Positions 38,701 through 49,679 of a stretch of DNA of 64,000 nt are shown here, piece by piece. The DNA lies in NCBI GenBank assembly GCA_902616675.1, contig CACMTV010000003.1, forward strand, positions 1 to 64,000, read 5' to 3'. A program made the position numbers and the translations under genes. The notes under the pieces were generated by a model. It was not told the origin of the DNA. It was given only the letters and a program-made list of their open reading frames with translations, and made no database searches. The first letter of the stretch is position 1. The number at the start of each line of letters is the position of its first letter. The DNA is from an uncultured Pelagibacteraceae bacterium. GTDB lineage: Bacteria > Pseudomonadota > Alphaproteobacteria > Pelagibacterales > Pelagibacteraceae.

Positions 38701-40279
38701 ATTAAGGCACTCAACACCAGGTGTAACTCTTATATCGCCACCACCACACCATGATATTTATTCAATAGAAGATTTGGCTCAGCTAATTTACGATTTAAAA
38801 CAAATAAATCCAAAAGCTCGAATAGGTGTAAAATTAGTTGCTGCAACTGGAATTGGAACAATTGCAGCAGGAGTGGCTAAAGCTAAAGCAGATGTGATAC
38901 TTATTTCAGGTCATTCAGGAGGAACTGGCGCCAGTCCACAAACGAGCGTTAAGTATGCAGGCATTCCATGGGAGATGGGATTAACTGAGGCTAATCAGAT
39001 TTTAACATTAAATAATTTAAGGCACAAAGTTACTTTAAGAACAGACGGTGGAATAAAAACAGGTAGAGATGTTGTTATTGCAGCAATGATGGGGGCAGAG
39101 GAATTTGGTATGGGTACTTCATCTTTAATTGCAATGGGATGTATAATGGTTAGACAATGTCACTCTAATACTTGTCCGGTTGGAGTTTGCTCTCAAGATG
39201 AAGAATTAAGGAAAAAATTTACTGGAACGCCAGAAAAAGTCGTTAATTTTTTCAGATTTGTTGCAGAAGAAGTAAGAGAAATTTTAGCTTCATTAGGATT
39301 TAAAAATCTAAATGAAATTATCGGAAGGACTGATCTATTAAAACAAGTAAGTCGAGGTTCGTCAAATTTAGATGATTTAGATTTAAATCCATTATTAGTA
39401 AAAACTGATCCAGGTGAAAACAAAAGATATTGTGAGAAAAGAGATATCAATGCTGTCCCCGATACTCTAGATGAAAAAATTTGGACGGATATCAAAGACA
39501 AAATTGTTAAGGATAAAATAATTGAATGTGAATATGATGTTGAAAATACACATAGAGCGGTAGGAACTAGATTATCACATTATGTTTATAAGAAATTTGG
39601 TAATAATGCATTAGCAGAGAACACTGTAATCGTTAATTTAAATGGTTCTGCAGGTCAATCGCTGGGAGCTTTTTTAGCTAAAGGAATTAAAATAATTGTT
39701 AATGGAGACTCAAACGACTACGTTGGCAAAGGATTGTCAGGTGGAACAATAATAGTTAAGCCGGTTAAAAATAGTAATTTAATTTCAAATCAGAACGCAA
39801 TTATAGGAAATACAGTTTTGTACGGAGCTACAAATGGTAAACTTTTTGCATCCGGTAAAGCTGGTGAAAGATTTGCTGTAAGAAATTCAGGAGGAATCGC
39901 AGTGGTAGAGGGGTGTGGATCAAATGGATGTGAATACATGACCGGAGGAAAAGTAGTTATACTTGGTAATGTGGGAGATAATTTTGCTGCAGGTATGACA
40001 GGTGGAATGGCATTTATTTATGATCCTAATAGAAAATTTGAAAATTACGTAAATCCTCAATCTGTTATTTGGCAGAACGTAGAAACAGACTATTGGAAAA
40101 AATATTTAAAAGATTTAATATTTGAATTTAGCAAAGAAACAAACTCAAAAATTTCAAAAGATATTATTAGTAATTATGAAAATGAGCTTAAAAATTTCAT
40201 TCAAGTTTGTCCTATAGAGATGCTGGATAAATTAGATCATCCTATTTCATTAAAGGAACTTAAGTCAAAATCAGCATAA
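35780..40279 (+). CDS. gltB: Glutamate synthase large subunit
   Basis: HEACGVGLIA amidotransferase N-terminus, SGHSGGTGASPQTSVKYAGIPWEMGL, GVCSQDEELRKKF. Confidence 0.97.
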   Translation: MKNYIKNKKHLTENNAYDPSLEHEACGVGLIATTDGKKSRKVVEYGIEALKAVWHRGAVDADGKSGDGAGIKLEISPEFFFQKILETGHQHEQNKRICVGMVFMPRNDYADQEKCRSIIETVLLSKNYYIYGWRQVPVNPKVLGPTADSNRPEIAQVLFRKNEVIKTNDLERDLYEARKKIEKDARENQLNNFYVCSLSSRSIVYKGMFLAESLADFYLDLNDKTFKSRFAIFHQRYSTNTFPSWDLAQPFRTLAHNGEINTLKGNVNWMRIHEQDMTSKLFKNIEDLKPVIIPGNSDSASLDNVFELLTHSGKLAPLIKLMMIPDAWSKRSKTVPKNHQQLFNFLNSTIEPWDGPAAICATDAKWILAAVDRNGLRPLRYSITSDGLIFAGSETGMIKIPEENIIKKGRLGPGELIAVDLKEGKLYQDKEIKDYISKEYKQFNSQIVDLDKKLKVTEEEISYSGNDLRRRQYLSGYSVEDLELILHPMVEEGKEATGSMGDDTPVAVLSSHFRPISHYFRQNFSQVTNPPIDSLRENKVMSLKTRFGNLGNILDFNNLTQEDIFVLDSPILTNSQLKKFKKLFSKKIKLIDCTFSVNETLKDNIKKIQEESEIAVREGSTTLVLSDKNISEKRANIPMALAVGAINSNLVKLGLRGYCSLNIETSETLDTHSFAVLIGVGATTVNPYLTIDSIHQRFEKNLFGKYKFNECVERFKSSIENGLLKIMSKMGISVISSYRGGCNFETVGLSRALVSDYFPGMISRISGIGLIGIEKKIKEIHEKAYKKDVQILPIGGIYKYRKTGENHQFQGKLIHTLQHAVTVGSYETFKKYTDGINNMPPINLRDLLDFKKLNDPIDIKEVEPIEDLTKRFGSGSMSHGALSAEAHETLAVGMNRVKGASCSGEGGEDSARFKIQENGDSANSRVKQVASARFGVTVDYLNNCNEIEIKIAQGAKPGEGGQLPGFKVTKEIARLRHSTPGVTLISPPPHHDIYSIEDLAQLIYDLKQINPKARIGVKLVAATGIGTIAAGVAKAKADVILISGHSGGTGASPQTSVKYAGIPWEMGLTEANQILTLNNLRHKVTLRTDGGIKTGRDVVIAAMMGAEEFGMGTSSLIAMGCIMVRQCHSNTCPVGVCSQDEELRKKFTGTPEKVVNFFRFVAEEVREILASLGFKNLNEIIGRTDLLKQVSRGSSNLDDLDLNPLLVKTDPGENKRYCEKRDINAVPDTLDEKIWTDIKDKIVKDKIIECEYDVENTHRAVGTRLSHYVYKKFGNNALAENTVIVNLNGSAGQSLGAFLAKGIKIIVNGDSNDYVGKGLSGGTIIVKPVKNSNLISNQNAIIGNTVLYGATNGKLFASGKAGERFAVRNSGGIAVVEGCGSNGCEYMTGGKVVILGNVGDNFAAGMTGGMAFIYDPNRKFENYVNPQSVIWQNVETDYWKKYLKDLIFEFSKETNSKISKDIISNYENELKNFIQVCPIEMLDKLDHPISLKELKSKSA

Positions 40280-40281
40280 TA

Positions 40282-41151
40282 ATGAATAAAGATAGATTTT
40301 TTTTTTTTGGATTTGGTCAAACCGCCAAGTATCTTGTAAAGAATTTAGAACGATCTAAAAAAAAATTCAGCTTTAGTGCTACCAATACTAAAAAAACAAC
40401 TCTTAAGACTTTTGGTAAAAAAAAGTTTTTATCTTATAGGTTCAAAGATAAGCTTTATGACAAAAAATTAATCAAAATATTATCTGAGGCTGATTACATT
40501 TTAATATCTATCCCACCGAAAAAAAAGAGGGACTTAGTTCTAAAAAGTTTTAGAAAATTTTTTAAAAAATCAAAGTTTAAAAAACTGATTTATCTATCTG
40601 CTACTAGTGTTTATGGAAATCATAAAGGAAAATGGGTTAATGAAAAATCAAAACTTAAAGGAAACACTAAATTTGGTTTAGGTAGAAAATCTGTTGAAAA
40701 GTTATGGATAAAATTAAGAGATCAGTACAAGCTTGATATAAATATTCTTCGTGTTTCAGGAATTTATTCAAAAGAGAGTAACGTATTAAAAAAAATTTCA
40801 AAAAATAGTATTTATGTAAAGGAAAAAAAATATTTTTCTAGAATAAGAGTAGAAGATTTAGCACAAATAATTAAAAAAACGTTTTATTCAAAACAAAGTT
40901 CACTAATACTTAATGCCTCAGATGATAAGCCAGCAACAAACATAGAAGTAGCTAATTTTGCTGCAAAACTTTTAAAAATTAAAAATTTAAAACCTGTGCC
41001 GATATCCAATTTTAAAAATAAAATGATAAAAGAATTTTATAAAGACTCAAAAAAAGTGAGTAATAAAAAAATGAAAAATAAATTATTAATTAAATTAAAA
41101 TATCCTACTTATAAAGAAGGATTAAGAAATATTTTTAATAATTCTCGATAA
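40282..41151 (+). CDS. NAD(P)-dependent epimerase/SDR-like protein
   Basis: FFFGFGQTAKYLVKNL, LIYLSATSVYGNHKGKWVNEKS, RVSGIYS. Confidence 0.85.
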   Translation: MNKDRFFFFGFGQTAKYLVKNLERSKKKFSFSATNTKKTTLKTFGKKKFLSYRFKDKLYDKKLIKILSEADYILISIPPKKKRDLVLKSFRKFFKKSKFKKLIYLSATSVYGNHKGKWVNEKSKLKGNTKFGLGRKSVEKLWIKLRDQYKLDINILRVSGIYSKESNVLKKISKNSIYVKEKKYFSRIRVEDLAQIIKKTFYSKQSSLILNASDDKPATNIEVANFAAKLLKIKNLKPVPISNFKNKMIKEFYKDSKKVSNKKMKNKLLIKLKYPTYKEGLRNIFNNSR

Positions 41152-41886
41152 CTCAATTTTAATTTTTTTTAAAGATTTTGTATCAGAGAGACTATGGTCT
41201 CCGTTTTTGATAATAACCAATTTTTTATTAGCTTTTTTAAAAATTGATAACACTTTTTTTGAAAAAGAGACTGGAACTACTTCATCTTTTTTTCCATGAA
41301 ACATAGAGATCTGAATATTTTCATATATTTTTTTTGAAAAAACTTTATTTTTTCTGCCATCTTTAATTAATTGATGTGAAATAGGATATTGATATTTTGT
41401 TTTGTTTCCATGATTAATTGTAGTTATGCCCTTTTTTATTATTTCATTTTTTATCTTTTTTGTAAATTTATTCCACATCAGCCTATCTAAAAATTCTGGA
41501 GCTGCGCCAATCCCCAGCATACCTACAATTTGATTCTTAAAAAATTTAAATTGGTTTAGTGCTATCCATGCACCCATACTGGAACCAATTATTAAGAATT
41601 TATTTTTTTTAACAATTTTTTTAATTAATTTTTTTGCATCGTCAGTCCATAAACTTATGTTTCCTTTAATAAATTTTCCTGAAGATTTTCCATGACCAGA
41701 ATATTCAATTGCTAAAAAACCAATTTGGTTTTTATTTGCAAATGAACGGAAAGAATTTGGTTTTTTTCCCTCAATATCAGACATAAAGCCAGGTAAAAAA
41801 ACTATATAGGGATTTTTATTAAAATTATTGGTTGAATATCTAAGCTTTCTATATCTGGAGATGTTGTAGTATTTAAATTTTTTCAT
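41122..41886 (-). CDS. Alpha/beta hydrolase
   Basis: YIVFLPGFMSDIEGKK, IIGSSMGAWIALNQ, MFHGKKDEVVPV, NGDHSLSD. Confidence 0.88.
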   Translation of the reverse strand: MKKFKYYNISRYRKLRYSTNNFNKNPYIVFLPGFMSDIEGKKPNSFRSFANKNQIGFLAIEYSGHGKSSGKFIKGNISLWTDDAKKLIKKIVKKNKFLIIGSSMGAWIALNQFKFFKNQIVGMLGIGAAPEFLDRLMWNKFTKKIKNEIIKKGITTINHGNKTKYQYPISHQLIKDGRKNKVFSKKIYENIQISMFHGKKDEVVPVSFSKKVLSIFKKANKKLVIIKNGDHSLSDTKSLKKIKIELSRIIKNIS

Positions 41887-41924
41887 ATTAAGTTGTTAAA
41901 GTTGATATTATATTACCTTAACAT

Positions 41925-43082
41925 ATGGCATCTAATTTTAAAGTAATGCAAGTAATACCAAAACTAGGCTTCGGAGGTGCTGAAACTGGTTGTTATGATT
42001 TAGCACATTTTTTAGCTGAAAAAGATTGCAAATCAATAATTGTAACTAGCGGCGGACCTTTAATTAAATATGTTAGAAGAAAAAAAGTTAAAATTATTAA
42101 ACTTCCTGTTCATCTAAAGAATCCATTCGCTTTAATATTTAATGCGTTGGCTTTAATTTTATTACAAATAATATATAGAATTGATATCGTTCATGCCAGG
42201 AGCAGAGCCCCCGCATGGTCTTGTTATTGGTCAACATTTTTTACAAGAAGAAAGTTCGTAACAACGTTTCACGGTACTTACAATTTTAATAATAAATTAA
42301 AAAAATTCTATAACAGTGTAATGCTAAAATCAAATTTGATAATTGCAGGATCAAATTTTATATTTAACCACATTAATGAAAATTATCAAAACTATTTGAA
42401 CCCAAAAAATAAATTATTGGTTATCTTTAGAGGAATAAATTTACATTATTATAATCCAAAAAGTATATCAGATATCAAGCTTTTAAAATTAAAAAAAGAA
42501 TGGTCCATCGAAGATGATAAATTTAAAATTCTTTTGCCTGGAAGATTAACAAATTGGAAAGGACAACTTAATTTTATCGAAGCGCTAAATATCTTAATTG
42601 AAGATTATAAAAATGATAAATTTCAAGCAATAATTTTGGGATCAGATCAAGGTAGAAATGTATATAAAAAAAAACTGCAAAGTTTAATAGACAGATATAA
42701 TATAAATAAGAAAATAATATTTGCGGAGCACTGTAAAGAGATGCCCCTTGCTTATGCGTTGGCTGATGTCGTGGTTTCAAGCTCAATTGAACCAGAGGCA
42801 TTTGGGAGAGTAGCCGTAGAGGCCCAAGCTATGCAAAAGCCTATAATTGCAACTAAACTAGGAGGATCAATGGAAACAGTTCTTAATAACAAGTCAGGGA
42901 TTCTTTATAAGTTTGACGATCCTCGAGAATTGGCTAAAAATATTAATTCTTTTATGGAAACAGATAAATTGGCATTGAATATAATGGGTGTTGAAGGTAG
43001 AAAAAACGTAGTAAAAAAATTTGATGTTGAAAAAATGTGTCAAAGTACATTTAGTGAATATAAAAAGCTTCTAAATTTATAA
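41925..43082 (+). CDS. GT4-family glycosyltransferase
   Basis: KLGFGGAETGCYDLAHFL, LLPGRLTNWKGQLNFIEAL, SSIEPEAFGRVAVEAQAMQKPIIATKLGGSMETV. Confidence 0.93.
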   Translation: MASNFKVMQVIPKLGFGGAETGCYDLAHFLAEKDCKSIIVTSGGPLIKYVRRKKVKIIKLPVHLKNPFALIFNALALILLQIIYRIDIVHARSRAPAWSCYWSTFFTRRKFVTTFHGTYNFNNKLKKFYNSVMLKSNLIIAGSNFIFNHINENYQNYLNPKNKLLVIFRGINLHYYNPKSISDIKLLKLKKEWSIEDDKFKILLPGRLTNWKGQLNFIEALNILIEDYKNDKFQAIILGSDQGRNVYKKKLQSLIDRYNINKKIIFAEHCKEMPLAYALADVVVSSSIEPEAFGRVAVEAQAMQKPIIATKLGGSMETVLNNKSGILYKFDDPRELAKNINSFMETDKLALNIMGVEGRKNVVKKFDVEKMCQSTFSEYKKLLNL

Positions 43083-45001
43083 TGCCAAATATTCAGCTCT
43101 TAGATGGAAAAAAAATTCCTTTTGATAAAAAAATTAATGGTTTTGATCTAGTCAAAAAAATAAGTAAATCTCTTGAGAAAAAAGCGCTTATCATGGAAGT
43201 TGATGGAGCCCTAAAAGACTTAAGTTTTGAAATTACAAAAAATTCTAAAGTAAAGATAATTACTGCAGATGACAAAGATGGTTTAGATGTTCTTAGACAC
43301 GATGCTGCCCATATTATGGCCATGTCTGTTCAAGAACTTTTTCCTGGTACACAAGTTACAATAGGACCAGTAATTGAAAATGGATTTTATTATGATTTTG
43401 CTAGAAAGGAACCTTTCACTTCAGAGGATTTAGAAAAGATTGAAAAAAAAATGTCAGAAATAATTGACAGAAATGTTAAAACTAGAAGAGAAGTTTGGGA
43501 AAGAGAAAAAGCAATTAAACATTTTAAAAAAATTGGCGAAAAATATAAAGCTGAAATAATTGAAAGTATTCCGAAAGGAGAGGAGCTTTCAATTTACCAT
43601 CATGGAGAAACTTGGCACGATTTATGTAGAGGTCCACATTTACCTTCATCTGGAAAAATTGGAAAAGCTTTTAAACTAACTAAAGTTTCTGGCGCTTATT
43701 GGAGAGGAGACTCCAATAATGAAATGTTACAAAGAATATATGGAACTTGTTGGAGCAGCAAAGAGCAATTAAAATTATATTTAGATAGGTTAGAAGAAGC
43801 TGAAAAAAGAGATCACAGAAAACTTGGAAAAGAGATGGATCTATTTCATTTTAGGGAAGAAAGTCCAGGATCTGTATTTTGGCATGAAAAGGGATGGATT
43901 TTATTTCAAAGACTCGTCGAGTACATGAGATTTAGACAAAGACTAGATGGTTACAAAGAGATTAATACACCCGAATTGTTAGATAAAACTCTGTGGGAAA
44001 AATCTGGTCACTGGGAAAAGTTTGCTGAGCATATGTATACATCAGAAACTCCAGATGAAAAAGTTTTTGCAATAAAACCAATGAATTGCCCAGGTTGTGT
44101 TCAGATATTTAATCAAGGTCTTAAAAGTTATCGAGATCTTCCATTAAAACTTTCTGAGTTTGGAAAAGTTCATAGATATGAGCCTTCAGGAGCTTTACAT
44201 GGACTGCTTCGAGTGAGAGCATTTACACAAGATGACGCCCACATATTTTGCACAGAGGATCAGATAACTGAGGAATGTTTAAGTGTTACAAATTTAATTA
44301 TAGATATTTATAAAAATCTTGGTTTTGAAAAAGTAATTTTAAAATATTCCGATCGACCTGAAAAAAGAGTCGGTGATAATAAAATTTGGGATAAATCAGA
44401 GGCAGCATTGTTAACTGCTATTAAAAAATCAAAACTAGAGTATTCAATTAATAAAGGAGAAGGAGCATTCTATGGACCAAAAATTGAGTTTGTTTTACAA
44501 GATGCGATTGGCAGGGATTGGCAATGTGGAACTTTACAAGTTGACTTTAATTTACCAGGAAGACTAGGCGCTTCTTATGTTAGCAAGTCAGGAGAAAAGC
44601 AAGTTCCTGTTATGTTGCACAGAGCTTTATTTGGTTCTTTGGAGAGGTTTATAGGTATTTTAATTGAGAATTATGCTGGCAAACTTCCTTTTTGGCTATC
44701 GCCTTCACAAGCAGTAGTATGTTCAATAGCAGAAGATAATAATAATTACGCAAAAAAGTTATTTGAAGATCTGTTCAAAGAGAGTATAAAATGCGAAGTG
44801 GATTTAAGAAATCAAAAAATTAGCTATAAAATTAGAGAACATTCTTTGGCCAAAGTACCAATGATTTTGGTATGTGGAAAAAAAGAGGAAAAAGACAATA
44901 CTGTTACAGTAAGGACTCTAGGATCAGATAAGCAAGAAACTTTTAAAAGAGAAGAATTAATTAAACGTATTATTCAATCAAATAAAATGCCAGCCAATTA
45001 A
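43082..45001 (+). CDS. thrS: Threonyl-tRNA synthetase
   Basis: TGS domain, HDAAHIMAMSVQELFPG, KPMNCPGCVQIF, RYEPSGALHGLLRVRAFTQDDAHIFC. Confidence 0.98.
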   Translation: MPNIQLLDGKKIPFDKKINGFDLVKKISKSLEKKALIMEVDGALKDLSFEITKNSKVKIITADDKDGLDVLRHDAAHIMAMSVQELFPGTQVTIGPVIENGFYYDFARKEPFTSEDLEKIEKKMSEIIDRNVKTRREVWEREKAIKHFKKIGEKYKAEIIESIPKGEELSIYHHGETWHDLCRGPHLPSSGKIGKAFKLTKVSGAYWRGDSNNEMLQRIYGTCWSSKEQLKLYLDRLEEAEKRDHRKLGKEMDLFHFREESPGSVFWHEKGWILFQRLVEYMRFRQRLDGYKEINTPELLDKTLWEKSGHWEKFAEHMYTSETPDEKVFAIKPMNCPGCVQIFNQGLKSYRDLPLKLSEFGKVHRYEPSGALHGLLRVRAFTQDDAHIFCTEDQITEECLSVTNLIIDIYKNLGFEKVILKYSDRPEKRVGDNKIWDKSEAALLTAIKKSKLEYSINKGEGAFYGPKIEFVLQDAIGRDWQCGTLQVDFNLPGRLGASYVSKSGEKQVPVMLHRALFGSLERFIGILIENYAGKLPFWLSPSQAVVCSIAEDNNNYAKKLFEDLFKESIKCEVDLRNQKISYKIREHSLAKVPMILVCGKKEEKDNTVTVRTLGSDKQETFKREELIKRIIQSNKMPAN

Positions 45002-45547
45002 GTGTCAAATTTTAAACCAAATTATTTTCAGAGACGAAGCAAGCCCCAAGGGCCAAAAGCAAACGAGCGAATTAAAGCTTTAGATGTACAGGTGATTGGA
45101 AGTGAAGGAAATAATTTGGGCGTAATGCAATTAAAACAAGCTATTCAAATGGCTAAGGACGAGGGCCTGGACCTTATCGAAATCTCACCCAATGCTAATC
45201 CACCTGTTTGCAAGATTATGGATATGGGTAAATATAAATATGATCTCCAAAAAAAAGCAAATCAAGCTAAAAAAAAACAAAAGATTGTTTCTCTTAAAGA
45301 AATTAAATTAAGACCAGGTACAGAAATACATGATTATAATTTTAAAATTAAAAATGCAAAAAAATTTATTTCTAAAGGTGATAAAGTAAAATTTACAGTT
45401 AAATTTAAAGGAAGAGAAATGCAGCATGTTGAATTAGGTAAAGATCTTATGAAGAGGATTATTGAAGATACAAAAGATATTGGTAAGGTAGAAACACACC
45501 CGAAATTCGAAGGCAGACAAATGATAATGATAATTCAGCCCAATTAA
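45002..45547 (+). CDS. infC: Translation initiation factor IF-3
   Basis: GLDLIEISPNANPPVCKIMDMGKYKYD, KVKFTVKFKGREMQH; GTG start abutting the thrS stop. Confidence 0.96.
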   Translation: MSNFKPNYFQRRSKPQGPKANERIKALDVQVIGSEGNNLGVMQLKQAIQMAKDEGLDLIEISPNANPPVCKIMDMGKYKYDLQKKANQAKKKQKIVSLKEIKLRPGTEIHDYNFKIKNAKKFISKGDKVKFTVKFKGREMQHVELGKDLMKRIIEDTKDIGKVETHPKFEGRQMIMIIQPN

Positions 45548-45604
45548 TCTTGAATATTAGCGTCTTGTAAAAAAAAGGTAATGTATATATAACCCGAATA
45601 AATT

Positions 45605-45811
45605 ATGCCAAAACTTAAAACTAAAAGCTCCGCAAAAAAAAGATTTAGAATAACTGCAAGAGGTAAAGTCAAAATGCCTCAAGCAAATAAAAGACATGGT
45701 ATGATTAAAAGAACTAACAACCAAATAAGGAAACAAAGAGGAACTACGATAATGTCAAAACAAGACTCAAAGATAGTTAAATCTTATATGCCTTATAATT
45801 TAAGAGGATAG
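45605..45811 (+). CDS. rpmI: 50S ribosomal protein L35
   Basis: [23 protein letters not shown]. Confidence 0.97.
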   Translation: MPKLKTKSSAKKRFRITARGKVKMPQANKRHGMIKRTNNQIRKQRGTTIMSKQDSKIVKSYMPYNLRG

Positions 45812-45812
45812 T

Positions 45813-46169
45813 ATGGCTAGAACTAAACGAGGAGTAATTAGTAAAGCAAAACATAAAAAAGTTTTAAAAGCTGTAAAAGGTCAGTACGGCAGAAGAAAAA
45901 ACACTATTCGTGTTGCAAGACAAGCAATGGAAAAGGCAATGCAATACGCTTACAGAGATAGAAAAGCAAAAAAAAGAGATTTTAGATCCTTGTGGATCCA
46001 GAGAATAAATGCAGGTGTAAGAACTGAAGGTTTGACTTATTCAAGATTTATTAATGGCCTAGCTAAGTCAAAAATCAAATTAGATAGAAAAGTATTGGCA
46101 GAACTAGCCTATAATAACCCAGAAGTATTCAAATCTATTGTAAAAAAAGTTCAATCATCCCTTAACTAA
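45813..46169 (+). CDS. rplT: 50S ribosomal protein L20
   Basis: [68 protein letters not shown]. Confidence 0.98.
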   Translation: MARTKRGVISKAKHKKVLKAVKGQYGRRKNTIRVARQAMEKAMQYAYRDRKAKKRDFRSLWIQRINAGVRTEGLTYSRFINGLAKSKIKLDRKVLAELAYNNPEVFKSIVKKVQSSLN

Positions 46170-46215
46170 TTAAGGTCTTTGATTTATCTTATAAATTATA
46201 AAAGAATCAAAATTT

Positions 46216-47283
46216 ATGAGTGATCTAAATAATATTTTAATCAGTTTTGAAAGTAAATTTTCTACAATCAAAAATAAAGATGATTTACAAAATCTCAAGT
46301 CAGAATTTTTTGGAAAAAATGGGTCTATATCTACTCAATTTAAAAAAATGGGTTCACTGAATCCTGAAGAAAGAAAAAATTTTGCTAAAGAATTAAACAC
46401 AATTAAAGACCAGCTAACATCTAAAATAGAAAAAAAATTTAAAGATTTTGAAAATCTTGAAATAAATCAGAAACTCAAAGACGAAAAAATAGATATCACT
46501 TTACCAATAAGATCTATTCAACAAGGTAAAATTCATCCTGTTTCTCAAGTGATTGACGAAATATCTTCTATTTTTTCTGAGGTAGGATTTTCCGTTGCTG
46601 AGGGCCCAGACGTAGAGTCTGAACATAATAATTTTACAGCTTTAAACACACCGGAAGATCATCCAGCAAGAGATATGCACGATACTTTTTATCTTGATAG
46701 AGATAAAAAAACACTTTTAAGAACTCATACCTCTCCTGTTCAAATAAGAACTATGCTAAATGGTAACCCCCCCTTTAAAATTATTGTGCCTGGCAGAACC
46801 TACAGATGCGACAGTGACCAAACTCATGCACCTATGTTTCACCAGTTAGAAGGTTTGCACATAGATAAGAATATAACCATGGGTCATCTCAAGGGTTGTC
46901 TAAATTATTTTATAAGAGAGTTTTTTGAGGTTAAGAAAATTAAAATGAGATTTAGACCTAGTCATTTTCCATTTACAGAACCATCGGCCGAGGTAGATAT
47001 TGGTTACAAAATTGAAAACGGTAAAATTGTAATTGGAGAGGGAGATAAGTGGTTGGAGATCTTAGGGTGCGGAATGGTTCATCCTAATGTTTTAAGAAAT
47101 ACAAAAGTTGACCCTAAAATATACCAGGGCTTTGCTTTTGGAATGGGTATCGATCGTCTTGCAATGCTTAAATATGGAATAAATGATTTAAGAGCATTTT
47201 TTGAAACTGACTACAGGTGGCTCAATCATTTTGGCTTTGACCCATTAGATGTTCCAACTAATTATAGAGGATTAAGCAGATGA
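46216..47283 (+). CDS. pheS: Phenylalanyl-tRNA synthetase alpha subunit
   Basis: [39 protein letters not shown]. Confidence 0.98.
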   Translation: MSDLNNILISFESKFSTIKNKDDLQNLKSEFFGKNGSISTQFKKMGSLNPEERKNFAKELNTIKDQLTSKIEKKFKDFENLEINQKLKDEKIDITLPIRSIQQGKIHPVSQVIDEISSIFSEVGFSVAEGPDVESEHNNFTALNTPEDHPARDMHDTFYLDRDKKTLLRTHTSPVQIRTMLNGNPPFKIIVPGRTYRCDSDQTHAPMFHQLEGLHIDKNITMGHLKGCLNYFIREFFEVKKIKMRFRPSHFPFTEPSAEVDIGYKIENGKIVIGEGDKWLEILGCGMVHPNVLRNTKVDPKIYQGFAFGMGIDRLAMLKYGINDLRAFFETDYRWLNHFGFDPLDVPTNYRGLSR

Positions 47284-49679
47284 TTCTAACATTATCTTGG
47301 TTAAAAAATCACTTAAATACCAAAGCCAGTATAAATGAAATAATAGAAAAATTGACAAATATTGGATTAGAAGTTGAAAGTGTAAAAGAAGGCTCTGGTA
47401 ATTTATCAGAATTTAAGATTGCAAAAATATTAAAAACTGAAAAGCACCCAAATGCGGATAAGCTAAAGCTTTGCGATGTAACAATCGGGGGATCTTCTGT
47501 TGTTAAAGTTGTCTGTGGCGCAGAAAATGCAAGAAATGGTTTGGTTACAGTTTATGCTCCTCCTGGAGCCACAATACCGAAATCAAAAATGAAATTAAAA
47601 ATAGCTAAAATAAGAGGAGTAGAGTCAAAAGGAATGCTTTGTTCTGAGAGCGAACTAAATTTATCAAAGGAAAGTGATGGGATTATAGAGCTCAAAAATA
47701 TGTCTAACAAAATTGGCAAAAGTTTTTTTAAAAATTCTAGTGAAAAAGTAATTGATTTATCCATAACACCTAATCGTCCTGATTGTTTAGGGATCAGAGG
47801 AATAGCTCGAGATTTATCAGCCGCTGGACTGGGCAAATTATTAGACCTTAAAAAAAATAAGATTAATCAGAAAAAAAATCAAAGCATCAAAATTTCAATA
47901 ACTAAAGAGAAAAATCATGGCTGTCTTACATTTGGTAGTTGTTTAATAACAGGAATAAAAAATCAAGAAAGTCCTAAATGGTTAAGAGATAAAATTAATT
48001 CTTTAGGTCTTAAACCGATTTCAGCAGTAGTAGATATCACCAATTACGTAATGTTTGATTTAAACAGGCCTTTACATGCTTACGATGCCGATAAAATTGA
48101 TAAAGAAATAATTGTCAGAAACTCAAAAAAGGGTGAAAGTTTTACTGCTCTTGATGATAAAAAATATACTCTTCAAAAAGATATGTGTGTTATAACTGAC
48201 AAAAGTGGAGTTCTAGGTTTAGGAGGCGTTATTGGCGGAACTAGGTCTGGCACAGAAATAGAAACGAAAAATATTTTACTTGAGTCAGCTTATTTTCATC
48301 CATCTTCAATAAGAAAAACTTCAAAACTGCTTGGTCTGGAAACCGACGCTAAATACAGGTTTGAAAGAGGAATAGATCCCAATTCGGTGATTGATGGTCT
48401 AAAAATTGCTACAGATTTAATTCTAAAAATCTGTGGAGGGGAGGCAAGCAAGTTTAATGTTACAGGAAAAAAAGAATATAAAAATAAATCAATTGAACTT
48501 GAAGTAAGTAAATTTAAAAAAATAATTGGCTTTGCAATAACAGAGAGTGAAATAAAAAAAATATTCAATTCTCTTGGGTTTTCGACTAAATCTGGAAAAA
48601 AAATTCTTAAAGTTCTTGTCCCTACATGGAGACCAGACGTTAATCAGGAAATAGACTTAATAGAGGAACTTATTAGAATAAAAGGATTCGATAAGATAAA
48701 TCTTGTAGAACCTGAAAAAGTAAGAAACGAAGAAACTCTAAACTTCCAACAAAAATTATTTCACCTTGGTCAACGATCTATATCCAGCAAAGGTTACTAT
48801 GAAGCTGTTACATGGTCATTTACTGATCAAAAAATTGATAATTTGACTTGTGAAAGTGCAGCTCCAATTTCTATAATCAATCCAATTTCAAATGATTTAA
48901 ATGTATTAAGAAGATCAATATTTTCTAATTTACTTTTTTATTTAAAGAAAAACCATGACAGAGGATTTCAAGATATTTCTTTATTTGAAATTGGGCCAGT
49001 TTTTTATGGAAAAAAACCTGGAGAACAACAGACTGTAATAGGTGCAGTCAAGTCAGGACAAATAAATAAAAAAAGTTGGTCTGAAAAAACAAGAAATGTA
49101 GATATTTTTGATATGAAGACAGATGTAATAAAAACTTTAATTGAAATGGGAATTAATGAAGATCATTTAATAGTAAGCGATAAATCAAAAAATTGCTACC
49201 ACCCAGGTAGATCTGGTTCAGTAAACTTCAAAACTAGCAATGGAATATTATTAGCTCAATTTGGAGAAATTCACCCATCAATTATTTCTAAATTAGATTA
49301 CAAAGAAAAAAATATTTATGGATTTGAAATTTTTTTAGACAATATTCCTAAACCAAATAAAAAGATGAGAGTTTTAAAAGAAAACTTCAAATTCTCTGAC
49401 TTCCAAATATCTGAGAGGGATTTTGCTTTTGTAATTGATAAAAATTACCAAGTAGGTAGTTTAGATAGGATTATTAAAGATCTTGATAGGAATATCAAAT
49501 CGGTAAATATATTTGATGTCTTCGAAGGTGGAAATTTGCCAACCGATAAAAAATCCGTAGCAATTAATGTTTCATTACAAGCAGAAGACAGAACTCTCTC
49601 TGATAATGATTTAAATCAAATTAGTGAAAAAATCATAAAAGAAGTAGAAAATAAAACTGGCGGGAATATCAGATCATAA
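47280..49679 (+). CDS. pheT: Phenylalanyl-tRNA synthetase beta subunit
   Basis: [49 protein letters not shown]. Confidence 0.98.
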   Translation: MILTLSWLKNHLNTKASINEIIEKLTNIGLEVESVKEGSGNLSEFKIAKILKTEKHPNADKLKLCDVTIGGSSVVKVVCGAENARNGLVTVYAPPGATIPKSKMKLKIAKIRGVESKGMLCSESELNLSKESDGIIELKNMSNKIGKSFFKNSSEKVIDLSITPNRPDCLGIRGIARDLSAAGLGKLLDLKKNKINQKKNQSIKISITKEKNHGCLTFGSCLITGIKNQESPKWLRDKINSLGLKPISAVVDITNYVMFDLNRPLHAYDADKIDKEIIVRNSKKGESFTALDDKKYTLQKDMCVITDKSGVLGLGGVIGGTRSGTEIETKNILLESAYFHPSSIRKTSKLLGLETDAKYRFERGIDPNSVIDGLKIATDLILKICGGEASKFNVTGKKEYKNKSIELEVSKFKKIIGFAITESEIKKIFNSLGFSTKSGKKILKVLVPTWRPDVNQEIDLIEELIRIKGFDKINLVEPEKVRNEETLNFQQKLFHLGQRSISSKGYYEAVTWSFTDQKIDNLTCESAAPISIINPISNDLNVLRRSIFSNLLFYLKKNHDRGFQDISLFEIGPVFYGKKPGEQQTVIGAVKSGQINKKSWSEKTRNVDIFDMKTDVIKTLIEMGINEDHLIVSDKSKNCYHPGRSGSVNFKTSNGILLAQFGEIHPSIISKLDYKEKNIYGFEIFLDNIPKPNKKMRVLKENFKFSDFQISERDFAFVIDKNYQVGSLDRIIKDLDRNIKSVNIFDVFEGGNLPTDKKSVAINVSLQAEDRTLSDNDLNQISEKIIKEVENKTGGNIRS

